Assembly (NCBI GenBank): GCA_027625915.1
Contig: JANTQA010000026.1
Location: 5,208,001-5,272,000, forward strand
Direction of reading: 5' to 3'
DNA from: Anaeramoeba flamelloides
Lineage: Eukaryota; Metamonada; Anaeramoebidae
DNA length: 64,000 nt
Made by a program: the position numbers and the translations under genes. Positions 50,421 to 62,247 of the stretch are shown piece by piece (the stretch's first letter is position 1; each line of letters starts with the position of its first letter). A model generated the notes under the pieces. That model made no database searches. It saw only the letters and a program-made list of their open reading frames with translations, and had not been told where the DNA came from.

Positions 50421-51447
50421 ATTTTTAAACACAGGATTAAATTTTTTTACAGGCTTTATTTTGACTACCGTAATCGTTAAACATTTGGTCTAACTCCATT
50501 CTTTTAAATTCTTCAAAAGATGGGCACTTGACGGTAATCTACTGAAACTTCCCACAAGTTTTCCAGAATTCAAAAGAATCGAGTCAAATCTATCTGTTTT
50601 TTTACTTGACTCTTTCGAATCCTGGAACTAAACAGACTCAGAATATTTATCATCAGTTATTTTTTTTTTCCAATAGTTGAGTTTTTTTAAACAAATTGAT
50701 AGTTTTCAATTCTATTTGTTATCTTCTATTCAAAAAAATATCAAAGAGTTGAATTTAACACAAATTCATTGTCATATCATTTATATTTTTTTACTCCAAA
50801 AAATACACTTTTTTAGACTAGAGATTTTTAAAAATCGTAGCACTATTAACAACAAAATACCCACCAGCCTTAAGTTTTTTAATAACTTGAATGTTGACTA
50901 TATTGTGAATAAACTCTTTTATTTCTAAGGGCAAAATGATAATTGAATTAATAAATTTATCTAACCTTTAATTTTCAATTTCATTTTTTCATACTAATGA
51001 GTGTTGTTATATAAAAACCATTCTTTTTTGTTTTTTAGATTTTTAGATTTCAATTTTTGGATTTTCTTTTCGGATTTTTCTTTTTTTGTATCATTTCCCT
51101 TTTCTTGAATTAGACATTGCTTCCATAAATTGGTTTTTTTTTTTCTAAAGTTCTTTTTGGTTTTTTTATACTCATTGTTGAATTTTAATAATTAATAATT
51201 TGCTAAAGAATTAGAATAGGGAATGTTGTTGCATTATTTGTTTGGATCTAACATTTTCTTAAAGGGGGTATATTTCACAACAAGTCAATATTTTTGAAAT
51301 ATTTTATTGGGAAATAATTTAGAATTCTCAATTTGTTGCTGTAAAGTGGCTAAAAAATTATGATCAAACAAGTAACCTAGAATTAAAGTTTTTCAGGGTT
51401 CAGATCAAAATTTTTTCCCCATTTTTTCACAAATTGAAAACTTTTAA

Positions 51448-52010
51448 GGGCCTAGCTACATAGTTAAAAATAATTTTCTGAAATGGTCTAAAGAAAATTT
51501 AGTGATTTTTCTGAGTGCCTGATAACCAATCAAAAACTAAAAAACTGGTGAAGCGGGATCGATCTCTAAAAATCAACAATCAAAAAAAGATGATATTTTT
51601 AGAAAAAAGTACCAAAGATGTTACACAAAAATTTCTAATGTTGAATAGTCTGTGAATTACAATTTTGAATACAGCTGCGTTTTTTTTGAAGTGTGGATCT
51701 TTGGAACTTTTTGAGACATTGTTGATTATTTTTTTTTTGTTTTTTCATTTCTAAAACGAGTTATTGTTGTCTCTAAAATATTAAAAATCCTTACTTTGTG
51801 AAATATAGAGTATTACAATATACCCACAAATTAGATTAAAATGAATTAAATTGATTATATACTTAAAGAAAACAATTTGTTTTTAATTGATGATATTAAA
51901 CCTTTTAGAAATTTTAAAAAAAGAAGCAATTGATTTTTTTATTTTATTTGATTTTTTGGAATTGAGAATGCCTTTAAACTTTTTTATTTGAATTGTATTT
52001 TTCACCAATA
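51448..52010 (+). repeat. Dispersed repeat D2, copy 1
   Basis: It begins GGGCCTAGC immediately after TTAA (51444-51447) and is collinear for about 550 bp with 59588-60132. Shared landmarks are CGATCTC.AAAAATCAACAA, TTTTGAAGTGT and GAATTAAATTGATT. Both copies share the TTAA-GGG left boundary, which suggests a piggyBac-like element, but a matching right end was not found. Confidence 0.65.
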
Positions 52011-52012
52011 CA

Positions 52013-52206
52013 CTCAGTTCCACTTTTAAGACACAAACTTTCAAAAAAATTTACTGTACAAAAAAAATCACAAATTAACGCACAAAATTCAAATTCTAGT
52101 AAAATAATTTTTAAAAAAAAACAATTCCAAAATTGGTGCTTTTATTTGTGATTTTTGTTGTGCCTTTTAATTTCGTCGAATTGATGTTTCTTTAAAAGTG
52201 GATCTT
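52013..52206. repeat. Foldback family F1, copy
   Basis: The arms start CAGTTCCACTTTTAAGACAC and return as an imperfect complement (TTTAAAAGTGGATC). It is more diverged than 35878-36211 and directly abuts the D2 repeat. Confidence 0.6.
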
Positions 52207-52585
52207 ACTTTATTAATATATTTTTTTTTGGTTTATTTCTTTAATAAAACTAGTTACCTTTAACCGAAAAAGATTTTTATCTGGGATAACCCAAAAATTT
52301 TCTAACTTAATAGAAGGTTGTATAAATAAAAAATTAATTTTTTTTTTAAATTAATCAAAATTATCAAAGAATAATACATAAAAACTAAACTAAAATTTGT
52401 TCATGGCCGGATTTCAATTTAGAAAAGAAGTCATAAACCCAAAAAAAAAAATAAAAAAAAAACTAACAATTATATTGTCTAGTGTTTGAAATATATTTCA
52501 AATAAAAATAAAACTTTTCAAATATATATAATAAAAAGATGAATTGTAAAGAAATTAGTTGAAAAATTATTCTAGGAACAATATA

Positions 52586-52790
52586 CAGTTGCTTCCAATA
52601 TTTAAGTCAAAAACTTTCTTGGGGATTTAAGGTATGAGAAAAATCTTAAATAAAGACATAAAATACAAATTCTTGTAAAATAATTTGTGTGAAAAAAAAA
52701 AAATTCCAAAAAATGTACTTTAATTTGAGATTTTTTTACACCTTAAATATGTTTGGAAGTTTGCAACTTAATAATGAAAAATATTGTAAA
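52586..52790. repeat. Foldback family F1, most degraded copy
   Basis: It retains CAAATTCTTGTAAAATAATT at the centre and TTTAATTTGAGATTTTTTTA plus GGAAGTTTG in the right arm. The left arm is strongly diverged. It was recognised only by comparison with the other three copies. Confidence 0.45.
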
Positions 52791-53124
52791 TCAATAAATA
52801 CAAAACTTGATAATACATACTTTTATGTAGATAGGTAAAGAATATTTTGAAATTATTAATAATAATAATAATTTAAAGAAAAAAAATAGTGTCATAGAAT
52901 AGTATATAGTACCAAGTTACTGTAGAGTAATGATGATTTTTTGAAAATTTTTCTAATAAAAAGAAACTTTTTGAAATTTTCTTTCGATTTATAAAGGTTA
53001 AAAAAATACAATCATACTTTTCCAGAATTCAAAAGAATTAAATAAAATGATCTACTTTACTCAATTCTTTTGAATTTCTTGAAAACCTAGAGAGGATTTT
53101 TTTCTTGAGGTTTTCCAAAAATAC

Positions 53125-53656
53125 TTTTACTCAAAAGAACCAATCCAAAATTGAAAAATGTACTTTTTTTTTCAGAATCAACCAATCTAAGATTGTTTAG
53201 AAATACCAGAAATATTAAACTTCATATTAGAGACGAGAATCATAAAAGAAATGCCTGAAAAAACCCTAAATTTCAAAAAAAAAAATGTTTAAAAATTTTT
53301 TGAGCCCTTTTAATTGGAACACCCTCTAACATTTCTCAATTTATTTAGGAAATTAAAATTGTTGACAATAATATTTTTTACTTGTAAATGTATGAAATTT
53401 TAAAAAGAACATACAAATTATAACCTACTCTATGTTAATTTGGAGTTTCAAACATTTTTTTAATTCAAATTTAATTTTTAAAAAAAAAATCAAAACGAAA
53501 AGAAGAAAAAACAAAAAAAAAAAAAATTTGCTAAATGTTAAAAAATGTTTTTGATCTGAAAATTGAAAATTTAGTTAGTGAAGAATAATTTATTAAAATC
53601 ATAGAATGTGTTCTATTTATTCAATAAAACTGGGCACCTTTGACTGAAAAAGAGTT
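53125..53656. mobile_element. MITE family M2, copy 2
   Basis: This is collinear with 39440-39952: GATTGTTTAGAAATACCAGA, TTTACTTGTAAATGTATGAA and the right end ACCTTTGACTGAAAAAGAGT, followed by TA (53657-53658). The left terminus is degraded, so the start is approximate. Confidence 0.7.
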
Positions 53657-54015
53657 TATATATATATATATATTAAAATAATTTTTGTCTTAACCAATAT
53701 ACCTTTCAAAATCAATTAAAGAAAGATATTTAATTAAATTTATTCTCTTTATTGAAGTTTGAACCTTAAAATATACAATGGAAGTTTTTTTGTTTCCAAA
53801 TTACTTAAATTTATGATTGAATACAAAATTTAACGAATTTGATCAACTTTTGAATGAATTTAAACAACATTTCACACAATAAATATTTGATAAATTTTCG
53901 TTAACAAAAAAATTTTAAATTAGGATATAAACCTTCACAATCTAGAAAAAAAACATGTTTAAAAAATATATTCATATAAAATATACACATATTTAATATT
54001 TTTATACCCCTTTAA

Positions 54016-54577
54016 GGTTTACAATCCCTGAAATTTGAAAAAAGATTATATTACGTAGGTTTTAGTGACTTGTTAATTTGGTTCTTATCTGATCGATCTT
54101 TTACTTTGGTATGGGTTTTAAAAGTGGTTCAAAACGGCAATTTTTGACAATTTATTTTTTTTTTTCCCGAAATCTGAAACGATGAGTGTAAGACTAATAT
54201 ATAGGAACGAAAGTTATAATAATATATGATTTTTGTGTTGTTGGTTGAAATTTTTAATTAGGTTTGGTTTTATTTGGTGCTTTTAAAAACAAAATTTTTT
54301 TCATCAAGTTAATTGACAAAAAAGTATTTAAAAATTTTCTTCGATAACCCAAAAATTTAAATTTATTCTTAAACACCTACCAATCTATCAATCTATTTAT
54401 CCTACACTCTTCAATTCCGATTTCGGGAAAAAAAAAAATAAATTGTCAAAAATTGCCGTTTTGAACCACTTTTAAAACCCATATCAAAGTAAAAGATCGA
54501 TCAGATAAGAACCAAATTAACAAGTCACTAAAACCTACGTAATATAATCTTTTTTCAGATTTCAGGGATTGTAAACC
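54016..54577. mobile_element. Near-perfect foldback element with TTAA target duplication
   Basis: The 562-bp element has ends GGTTTACAATCCCTGAAAT and complement, and arms of about 165 bp with only a few mismatches. TTAA stands on both sides (54012-54015 and 54578-54581). The arms include GATCGATCTTTTACTTTG and GTTCAAAACGGCAATTTTTG. The centre of about 230 bp is non-coding. The arm identity indicates a young insertion or recent activity. TTAA duplication suggests piggyBac mobilisation. Confidence 0.88.
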
Positions 54578-54581
54578 TTAA

Positions 54582-55961
54582 CTTCTATTAAAGTTAAATA
54601 ACATTGGTAATAAAATAACACCATTTTGAATAATAAAAATGCTAAAATAATAACTATAACACCTTTGACTTATATAATCTAGTTTGATTTGATAGTTAAC
54701 AATACATTTCATATGTGGAATTGTTGCTTAATTTTTGTCTTTTATAATTATTTTCGATCTACTTTACTTCTAACCCAATTCTTAATACAAATCAAGTTTT
54801 TGGGAATTTCTTACCTGTAATTCTTTTTTGATTATTCAATTTATTCATACAACCATACTTAAGTATCTCATTATTAACAATGAACCACTTGATAGTTTTT
54901 TTTTTTAATTATTCTTCATAATAATAAAAACAATTCAACTATATAAAAATTGAAAACAATATAAAAGTTACTAAAATTTGAAACATTATTCAACTATAAA
55001 TTGAAAGATAAACCATACATGTTAAAAAATATACTAACTATAACCTTTCAAAAAAGTAGAATCGATGATATCTTAAAGCATAAAACAAAAAAAAAAACCA
55101 CTCACTTGGAAAATGAAAAACAATGATTTGCAGACGAACTAACTTGTTTTCAAACATTTAATTTTAAGATAAAATTAAAATAACAACCGCAAACAACACA
55201 AACCATTTTTTATACAATACTTCAGAAAAAATTACTTGATTAAAAATCTTCAAGAAAAGCATAAATTAGATTCATAGTAACAAACACATCCACATAATAT
55301 TTAATTTTAAAAGATACCAGAAAAGTAACCAGATAAAAATGTCTTGAGGAAGGTTTCTTAGACTAGAATTAACAGGCACTCCAAACAATTGGATATATAC
55401 TATTTGAACCTTTAATATAATTTTGATGGTGTGGCTTTATTTCCTTAATTTAATGAATCTGTTAAAAAACATAAAAAAAAAAACTTTTTCTTGCTTCTAT
55501 TTCTTTTTTTATTTTTTTGTTTGATATATAACTAATAAAAGTTCTATTTTGCCGATTTTTTTATAAATCTTGAATATTTTATAAAAGGTTCTGATTTAAA
55601 ATTTTTATCATGTTAAAATACACAAAGTGAAAAGAAAGAAAAATCTTTAGAGTTTTAAACTGATCAGAAAATGAAAAAGACTTTAAAAATATTGTGATCT
55701 CAAAATCAATTTTTGGATTGTTTTTGAATCAAACCTTCCTTTTTTTATTAATACCACATTTTTTTCCACTTGAAGGATTCTGGTTTTATATAGATTGACA
55801 AACTTAAAATTAGAACTTAAATAAATCATCTTTGTTCATGATATAACGGACCATAAACCTTAATTGAAATTTTGATTTTAATTTATTTTTTTCCCTTTTT
55901 ACTTTTTTTTGTAGTTAAATTCTAATTCTTTTTCTTTGTAAAATAACAACAAACAATTAAA
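54582..55961. other. Intergenic DNA upstream of the 55.96 kb gene
   Basis: AT-rich DNA without ORF or recognised repeat. The last 150 bases, T-rich then A/C-rich (AACAACAAACAATTAAA) before the ATG, are where the promoter and leader of the next gene should be. Confidence 0.4.
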
Positions 55962-56432
55962 ATGAATCAAAAAAACCCAAGAATTAGAAATTACCCACAG
56001 TCCCAATACAGTAAATCTTCACTTTATTCCACTTGTGGAACACTAAAAAAAAATGTTGATTCTTTTTACTCTTTGTTTTTTTTGGTTTTTTTTTTTCTTT
56101 TTAAATGTATTTTTTATTATTTCATTAAAATGCAACAATTAGCAAAAACAAGTGGCTTTCAAAAACAAACCTTTAAGGTCTTTGAAAAAAAGCTCCAAGA
56201 AATTCAACAAATTACAAACGACCAGTTGTCTGTTCTTGAAGAAACTGATAAAGAAAAAGCACTTGAAGTTTTTGAACATTTTAAAACCTTCAGAGAAAGC
56301 TGCCTCAACCAACAGCTTGACAAAGCTGAAAACACAATTTTAAAGATCGAAAAGATTTCTTTAAAAATTGCAGCCTTTCTTTACGACGAACTAATTACTT
56401 ACAAAGAACGAGAATCTTTGGTAATCATTTGA
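55962..56432 (+). CDS. Small two-exon helical protein, unknown function
   Basis: Exon 1 is 55962-56010 (MNQKNPRIRNYPQSQY plus one base), with donor GTAAATCTTC. Exon 2 is 56143-56432 after an ACAATTAG acceptor, joining in phase to about 112 residues ending at TGA. Without splicing, the 132-base T-rich stretch would read as an odd hydrophobic run (FYSLFFLVFFFLFKCIFYYF), so I read it as an intron. The exon 2 product (TFKVFEKKLQEIQQITNDQL, and onward to ELITYKERESLVII) is predicted to be three or four amphipathic helices. I recognise no family with confidence; it is somewhat reminiscent of small helical-bundle cofactor domains. Codon usage is coding-like and a CA-rich AAC/AAA tract follows the stop. 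Confidence 0.6.
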   Translation: MNQKNPRIRNYPQSQYSKSSLYSTCGTLKKNVDSFYSLFFLVFFFLFKCIFYYFIKMQQLAKTSGFQKQTFKVFEKKLQEIQQITNDQLSVLEETDKEKALEVFEHFKTFRESCLNQQLDKAENTILKIEKISLKIAAFLYDELITYKERESLVII

Positions 56433-58075
56433 AATAGTTCTTTTCTTACTTCCCAACTTTTCTCTTGTTGAAAAAAATCAAAAAACAAACACAACAATCA
56501 ACAATCAAAAAAAAACAAAAAACAAAACAACAAGCAACAAACAAAAAACAACAAACAACCTTTGTTTATTTCCGTCAATTTCTTGTTGGGAGATTTGCTT
56601 TTTTTTTTTTTTTATTTATTTCACAGCTTTGAGAATTTGTATTATCAACAATCTTTCTTTTTTTTTTTTTTTTTATTGTTTTTCACAGCTTTGAGAATTT
56701 GTTTTCAAACGATCTTTCTTTTTTTATCTTCAATTGATCAAAAAAAACCAATTTAATTTGTTTGTTCAATCTCCATAAATCGTTAAATACAACCAAATAT
56801 GAAAGAGATTTGATTTTATGGTGAAGAAATAAAATAAAAAAAAGATAGCTTTAATAATACTGGTATTTGAATTTTAAATGGGATACAATTTCCACTTCCT
56901 TTTCCAGGTTTTTTTCTTTTTTATTCAAGTCCCAAAGAAGTAGGTTGGAATTTGAAAACTCTATTTGAAAAAGGAAAATGAAAATGAAAATGAAGTGAAA
57001 ATTTTTCCCATTTAGGTTTCAAATACCAGTAAGGGCGAAAAACATTAAAAACAAGATAAATTTGTTCGAAAGATATCTCTTTTGTGCATAAACAACACAC
57101 CATCTACCCGTTTTCGAATTAAAAATTACCTTCAAACTAATTGCCAATTAATATTATTGTAATTTTCAAAAAGTGAATACCAAAGTTCTGAAAAAGAGAA
57201 CTAGAAAAAGTTTTTAAACAATGAAACAAAACACTTTCTAAAACGATTAACTATAATCGTACTCTTCAAATTTGAAAATTGTTTTTTTTTTAAATGATTC
57301 ATTTACAAATAAAAACCGGATTAAATAATTTAATAAGGTATGTCCACAAAAGTGTGGCATTTTTTTAGATTTCTTAATAATTCTTTGTTAGTGGAGGTAT
57401 TCGTTAATTGACAAAACCAAATTAAGTTTAATATAAATACTGATTGGATCAATACCTATTGTATATATTTCAAAATATTTTCCTTTAAATATTTCCAAAA
57501 AATGAAAAAAAAATATCATTTTTTTGGATAAAACATGGTTTGATAAAATTCAAAAAAAAATACACAACAAAGACACAAACGATTTTAAAAACAATAAAAT
57601 CTAGTTACAATGTTTTTTATTCTAACTAAAAATTTGTTGAGATTAACCCTCTTAAAAAAACTATTTTTTCGATTAAAAAGAAGTAAATAAACACAAATTT
57701 TCACCCTTGAAAAATATCAGATAAAATCAAGATCACAAATTTTAATAGCTTTTATCAATGTAATCTCATACTAAGAAACAAATTGGATTATTATTAAGAA
57801 CAAATAAATGTTAAATAATAATTTTGGATATTCAACATGTTATATTTAGATTCAAGCTTAATAAAGATATTTTTTAAAAGAAATTTGTCCCACTTTTTTG
57901 GAAATAGCTTGTTGGTTAATGTCTTCAATCAAATTTGTTCACATTAAATAGGCTGTATATTTCATGAACATTAGAAGTTTGAACATTCCAAGTGAAATCC
58001 AAGCCACCAGTTTCAGCGAATTATATATGTGAGTGAAAAAAACGTTTGTGATAAAAGTATTCAACAAAATCACAT
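56433..58075. other. Intergenic DNA
   Basis: It begins with a CAA/AAAC-rich tract and two related blocks containing TTTCACAGCTTTGAGAATTT (56626 and 56685), a local tandem duplication. A possible pair of weak inverted ends (GTCCACAAAAGTGTGGCA at 57345 and near 57895) could mark another decayed element. No gene was seen. Confidence 0.4.
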
Positions 58076-58526
58076 TTTTGATCAAAAAAGTGAATTCGGG
58101 AAAAAAAGATCAACATGATTTTTAATTGGTAACCTTAATAGAATCATAAAAACCTAAAAATGTAAAGCAAGATCTAACAAAAAATGAAATAAATTAACTT
58201 TTTAGAATAATCCATTATATTATTTTCAATCAAACCAACAAATACAATTTCAGTCTACTTTCATATCGAAATTATTGTCTGGTTTTGGAGATCCAAAAAA
58301 TAGTAAATTTTTTGAATAAATTTTTAATAATTGAATAGATCATTCAAAGAAAAATCCCTTCAAAAGGTAGTATTAAAAAAAAAACCATTGCTGTGCTGAA
58401 TCCTTCATTTTGTCTTTATTTATTTATTTATTCTTTTTTTCATTGATCTTACTTTTTATTTTCAGTAATGTTCCCAATTAAAAATCATGTTGATCTTTTT
58501 TTTCCTGTTTCACTTTTTTGATCAAA
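58076..58526. mobile_element. MITE-like element related to M1
   Basis: The inverted ends TTGATCAAAAAAGTGAA and complement extend inward through AGATCAACATGATTTTTAAT for about 60 bp. The inner terminal segment CAGTAATGTTCCCAATTAAA is shared with M1, so the families are related. The interior resembles 35560-35877. Confidence 0.75.
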
Positions 58527-59587
58527 TGGTTATCTTGGTTTTTTATCTCAACTAATAAGCAAGAAATTTAGCATTATACCAAAACATAAAAACTCCTTTT
58601 TTTGATTCCAATCAGAAAAAAATTTATAGTATTTCTTTGAATTTCAAATATCAGTTATTTGAGATAATAATTAAAAAAAATCCATAATAAATGAAGTTTC
58701 TTGGTTTAATAACACATAATTTGTATTTTTTATAAAAAAAAAAATTTAAAAAATTTCTCAATGGATTCATTTTTAATGGAATTTAAATCTTTTCAAAAAT
58801 TGAAATAAAACAAAAAATATGAGAAAAAATTATACCCAAATTTTCCAAGATTAAAAAATTATCAAATTTACGGTTCAATTGGTATCACTTAATGGTTATG
58901 ATTTTTATTATTCTCCAATTTTTGAACAAATATATTTTTTCAAGTATGATTCTAATCTTGCCAAATTTATTTTAAACTGATCTTTTTTTCTCTTTTTTTT
59001 ATAAAAAAAAACAATAAAATAAAAAAAAAAAAGAATATTGTTGGTACTTAACCATTCAATTTTGTAAAATTTTGAATTTTAGTTTATTTACTGAACCAAA
59101 ATAATTAAATTTTTCATTTTCAAAATTTGGTTGCAACAAATATAAATACTTTTATTTTTCGATTATTAAATAAAAAAATAATTTTATTAACCAATATTCC
59201 CAAAAAATTTTTGGAAAAAAACAAGATCTAAACAAATCAAAGGAAAAGTGACAAAAATTATTAAAATTTCCAAAAAAATTGTTTTTCTTAACAATTGGTT
59301 GAAATAATAAAATAATCTTGACAAACAGAAATTTGATTTTTATTTTAAAAAAATGAGGATTAAAAGTTTTTCAAAATTGATATTCAAATTTCCTAAAATA
59401 CTGAAATCAAATCGTCTGTACAACAATTTTACAAAACCTTTTTATTTCTGTCTATTTTAAAAATGGCTGTGATATTCAAAATTCTATTTAATAATAGTAA
59501 ACACTTTTTTATTTTTAAATCAAACACTTTTTTATTAAACTTTGAAGTAAAATTAAATTTTGTTTAATTTGAAAATAATAAGATTAA

Positions 59588-60132
59588 GGGTCGACTCATT
59601 AAGGTGGAATTTTTTTTTCTGAAACGGAAAAAAACTTTTTAGTAATTTTTATAATGACCTAAAACCAACCAACCTATGATGTACGATCGATCTCCAAAAA
59701 TCAACAACTAAAAACTAGTATATATCCAGAAAAAAAATACAAAGAGCGACACTCAATTTCCAATTAGAATGGTTAGAATATACAATTTTGAAAATAACTA
59801 TGTTGGTTTTGAAGTGTCTCTCTTTGGCGCTTTTTGAGATCTCGGTGATTTTTTTTTTCAATTTTTTCATTTTTCAAATTATTTATTTTTATCGAAAGTA
59901 TATTACATAATACATACTTGGCCAAATTTAGAGGGTTAAAAAATAACCACAAATCATATTAAATCGAATTAAATTGATTGTACACTTCAAGAAAGCAATT
60001 TGTTTTAAATTGAAGAAATTTAAGCATTTGGAAAAGAAAATGAGAAAAGATGATTTTTTTTTTCAAATTTTGTTTTTTGAAATTGAGAACTCTTTTAAAC
60101 TTTTTTTTATTCATTGAATTTTTTGTCATTGA
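59588..60132 (+). repeat. Dispersed repeat D2, copy 2
   Basis: It starts GGGTCGACTC after TTAA (59584-59587) and is collinear with 51448-52010. It ends where the small MITE at 60136 begins. The interval 58527-59583 before it shows nothing recognisable. Confidence 0.65.
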
Positions 60133-60135
60133 GAT

Positions 60136-60395
60136 CCCTAATAAAAAAACTTTTTTTATAACATCTATATAACATTTTGATAACAAAATTTCCTTTTATA
60201 TGATGATTTTTTCAATATTTTTTGAAAACCGATTCTTATAACAGGCTTATAACATGTTACAAATTTTATAACACATTTTATAACAAACATTTATGCTATA
60301 AAAGTTGTTATTATAAAATTTTATAACATTTTAAACGTTTATAACACCTTTACAACACGTTTATAACATGTTATAAAATAATTTTTTTATTAGGG
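60136..60395. mobile_element. Small MITE with TATAACA arrays and GAT target duplication
   Basis: This 260-bp element has perfect ends CCCTAATAAAAAAA and complement, flanked by GAT (60133-60135 and 60396-60398). About ten copies of TATAACA or its complement fill the subterminal and internal DNA. Arrays of one short motif next to the ends resemble transposase-binding repeats of DNA transposons (inference). A 3-bp duplication and CCC/GGG ends do not fix the superfamily. Confidence 0.8.
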
Positions 60396-60414
60396 GATCC
60401 TTTCAAAATTTTTT

Positions 60415-61592
60415 TTGTTATTTGAATTTTGTCAACCAAAAGAAGGGCTATTTCACAATACCTTTTTTGGTTCCAAGCCACTTCTAGAGTATAGGTGCAA
60501 ATCCACGCTAAATGACTTGACCCGTAAAAAAGATATTTCAAAATTATTAAAAATTCTTCAACTTTTTTTCATTGTAAATTTTTATATTTTCACCTTTACC
60601 ACTAAACTGAAATCTAATTTTAAATAATTGATATATTGCTACAATGTTTATAATATAAAATTAAATTAATATTTTAGGATATTGTACAATTTAATAAAAA
60701 ACGAAGAACCATTTCTGTTCAAAAAGAAATTGAAAAATCAAATAATCCTGTTACAAAAAGGTTATTAGTGTTAAAACGATCAAAATTTTATGGGAACAAA
60801 ATGGAATTAACTGATTTTTGCAATGCAGGTATGGCTAAAAAAATCCTTAGTAAAATTGACACTCGCACTTATTTAACTGGAACATTGGACACATTCCCCG
60901 AATTGGAAAAGATAACGCCTGATTGGAAAACACAAGCACCAGACATTTTTATAAATTCACTAACCAACGAAATGGCAAATTGCAGACCACCGTTGAAAAA
61001 AATGGATACTTGTGGAGTAAGAGCCTACTATGTGGATCCAATTTTCATTTATGTTTGTTCAAAATTCCAAAAAAGGGCACTTTATTGGCCTTCCTATTGG
61101 ATTGAAAATGAAACAATCAATGGTAATTGTGATGCAGCCATTTTAAATGAAAATTTAGATCCAATGATTTCAATTTTAATAGCAAACAAAAATTCTGAAT
61201 TTGAAATTAGTCAATATAAAATATTGCCCGGAATGTATAGCTTTAATGAGTTATACAGGAAAAAACGATTAAATACTACTTCAAATAATGATAATATTAA
61301 AAACAATAAAAATCAAAAAGAAGACGAAAAAGTAAAGGAAAGAGAAGAAATAAAAGAAGAAGAAGAAGAGCAGGAAGACGATGAAAATGATCAAGAAGAA
61401 GAAAAAAAAATTCCTTACAAGCCAACATTTGGTGTAATTACAGATGGACAATATTGGCAATTTTTTAAATATTCACATGAAATTGTTGAAAATGAACCAA
61501 AAATTAATTTAACACGAATTTTAGATTTTGATAATCAACCTGAAAAAATCCTTACTTTGTTATATCAAACAATTGATTCACAATTAAATTAA
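60415..61592 (+). CDS. Restriction-endonuclease-like protein, 5' end not found
   Basis: The main exon runs from 60678 (after TATTTTAG) to the TAA ending at 61592. An upstream exon up to 60573 (EFCQPKEGLFHNTFFGSKPL and onward), donor GTAAATTTTT, joins in phase 0 over a 104-base intron. No ATG opens the upstream exon; I give the start of its open frame. The product has an N-terminal helical part (KRSKFYGNKMELTDF), then NGNCDAAILNENLDPMISIL with IANKNSEFE, an acidic Glu/Lys insert, and TFGVITDGQYWQFFK near the C-terminus. The block 'GxxDxxI...I-A-x-K' followed by 'GVxTDGxxWxF' resembles PD-(D/E)XK nuclease-fold proteins (HsdR-N-like and crinkler-type relatives). The usual acidic residue of the ExK motif seems to be replaced, so catalysis is doubtful. 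It begins just after the 60136 MITE, which may have displaced its first exon. Confidence 0.55.
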
Positions 61593-62247
61593 TTTTATTT
61601 CTAATTTATCCAAAAAAAATAATTACTATCAAAAAGTTTCCGTTGATACACGAATCTTCTTTTTTTATTTTTTCTTTTTCTTTTCCGTTCTTTTAAATAA
61701 TTTATTATTTCGAACCTATACCATCGAACAACAATAATTATTCTTAAAAAACTTTAATAAAAATATTTGCTTTTTTTATTTTTTTTTCTTTGAGAATTTT
61801 TCAATTTCTATTTTTATTTTTTGAAAACAAGAAAAAGTATATTATAACTTAAATTAAGAAACAAATATTCTCAAGTACAGTTGTTTTAAAAAATGTGAGT
61901 ACTTTTTTAAAACATTTTTGAAGTTTTTGATGTTTCAAAAAGTGTTGATTGTGTCAGAATTAAAGCCTTTTGAAAGTTTTTTATTTCAATTAAGTGAGGA
62001 AATAACCTTTAAATTTGGGCAGAGGTTGGAATAGGAAGGAAATTTCTTTTTTTTCGAAAAAAAGTTTTTCAATGTGTCAAAATAAGAAAATTTAAAACAG
62101 TAAATAAAAGTAATAATTCTAACAAAATCAAAAAACAATAAAGTACTCACGTTTTTAATATGGCTTTATTAAATTTTTAACACTTGAAATTAAACTTTAA
62201 TTTCAAAATTGAACATATAAAAGAATATACAAATACCTATATATATA
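61593..62247. other. 3' flank of the preceding gene, intergenic
   Basis: T-rich and A-rich DNA with AATAAA-like motifs near 61755. No further feature was recognised. Confidence 0.4.

Larger units (their letters stand above)
47823..51400. repeat. Segmental duplication, copy B, with two MITE insertions
   Basis: This is collinear with 32920-35385 but longer. It carries the M1 MITE (48350-48806) and a second inverted-repeat element (about 49098-49627) that copy A lacks. The order of shared landmarks is the same: the 48.0 kb block, GGATCATTTGG, the block starting CTCCTTATTGACCCTCTATG, D1 and the hairpin motif. It is non-coding throughout. Confidence 0.85.
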
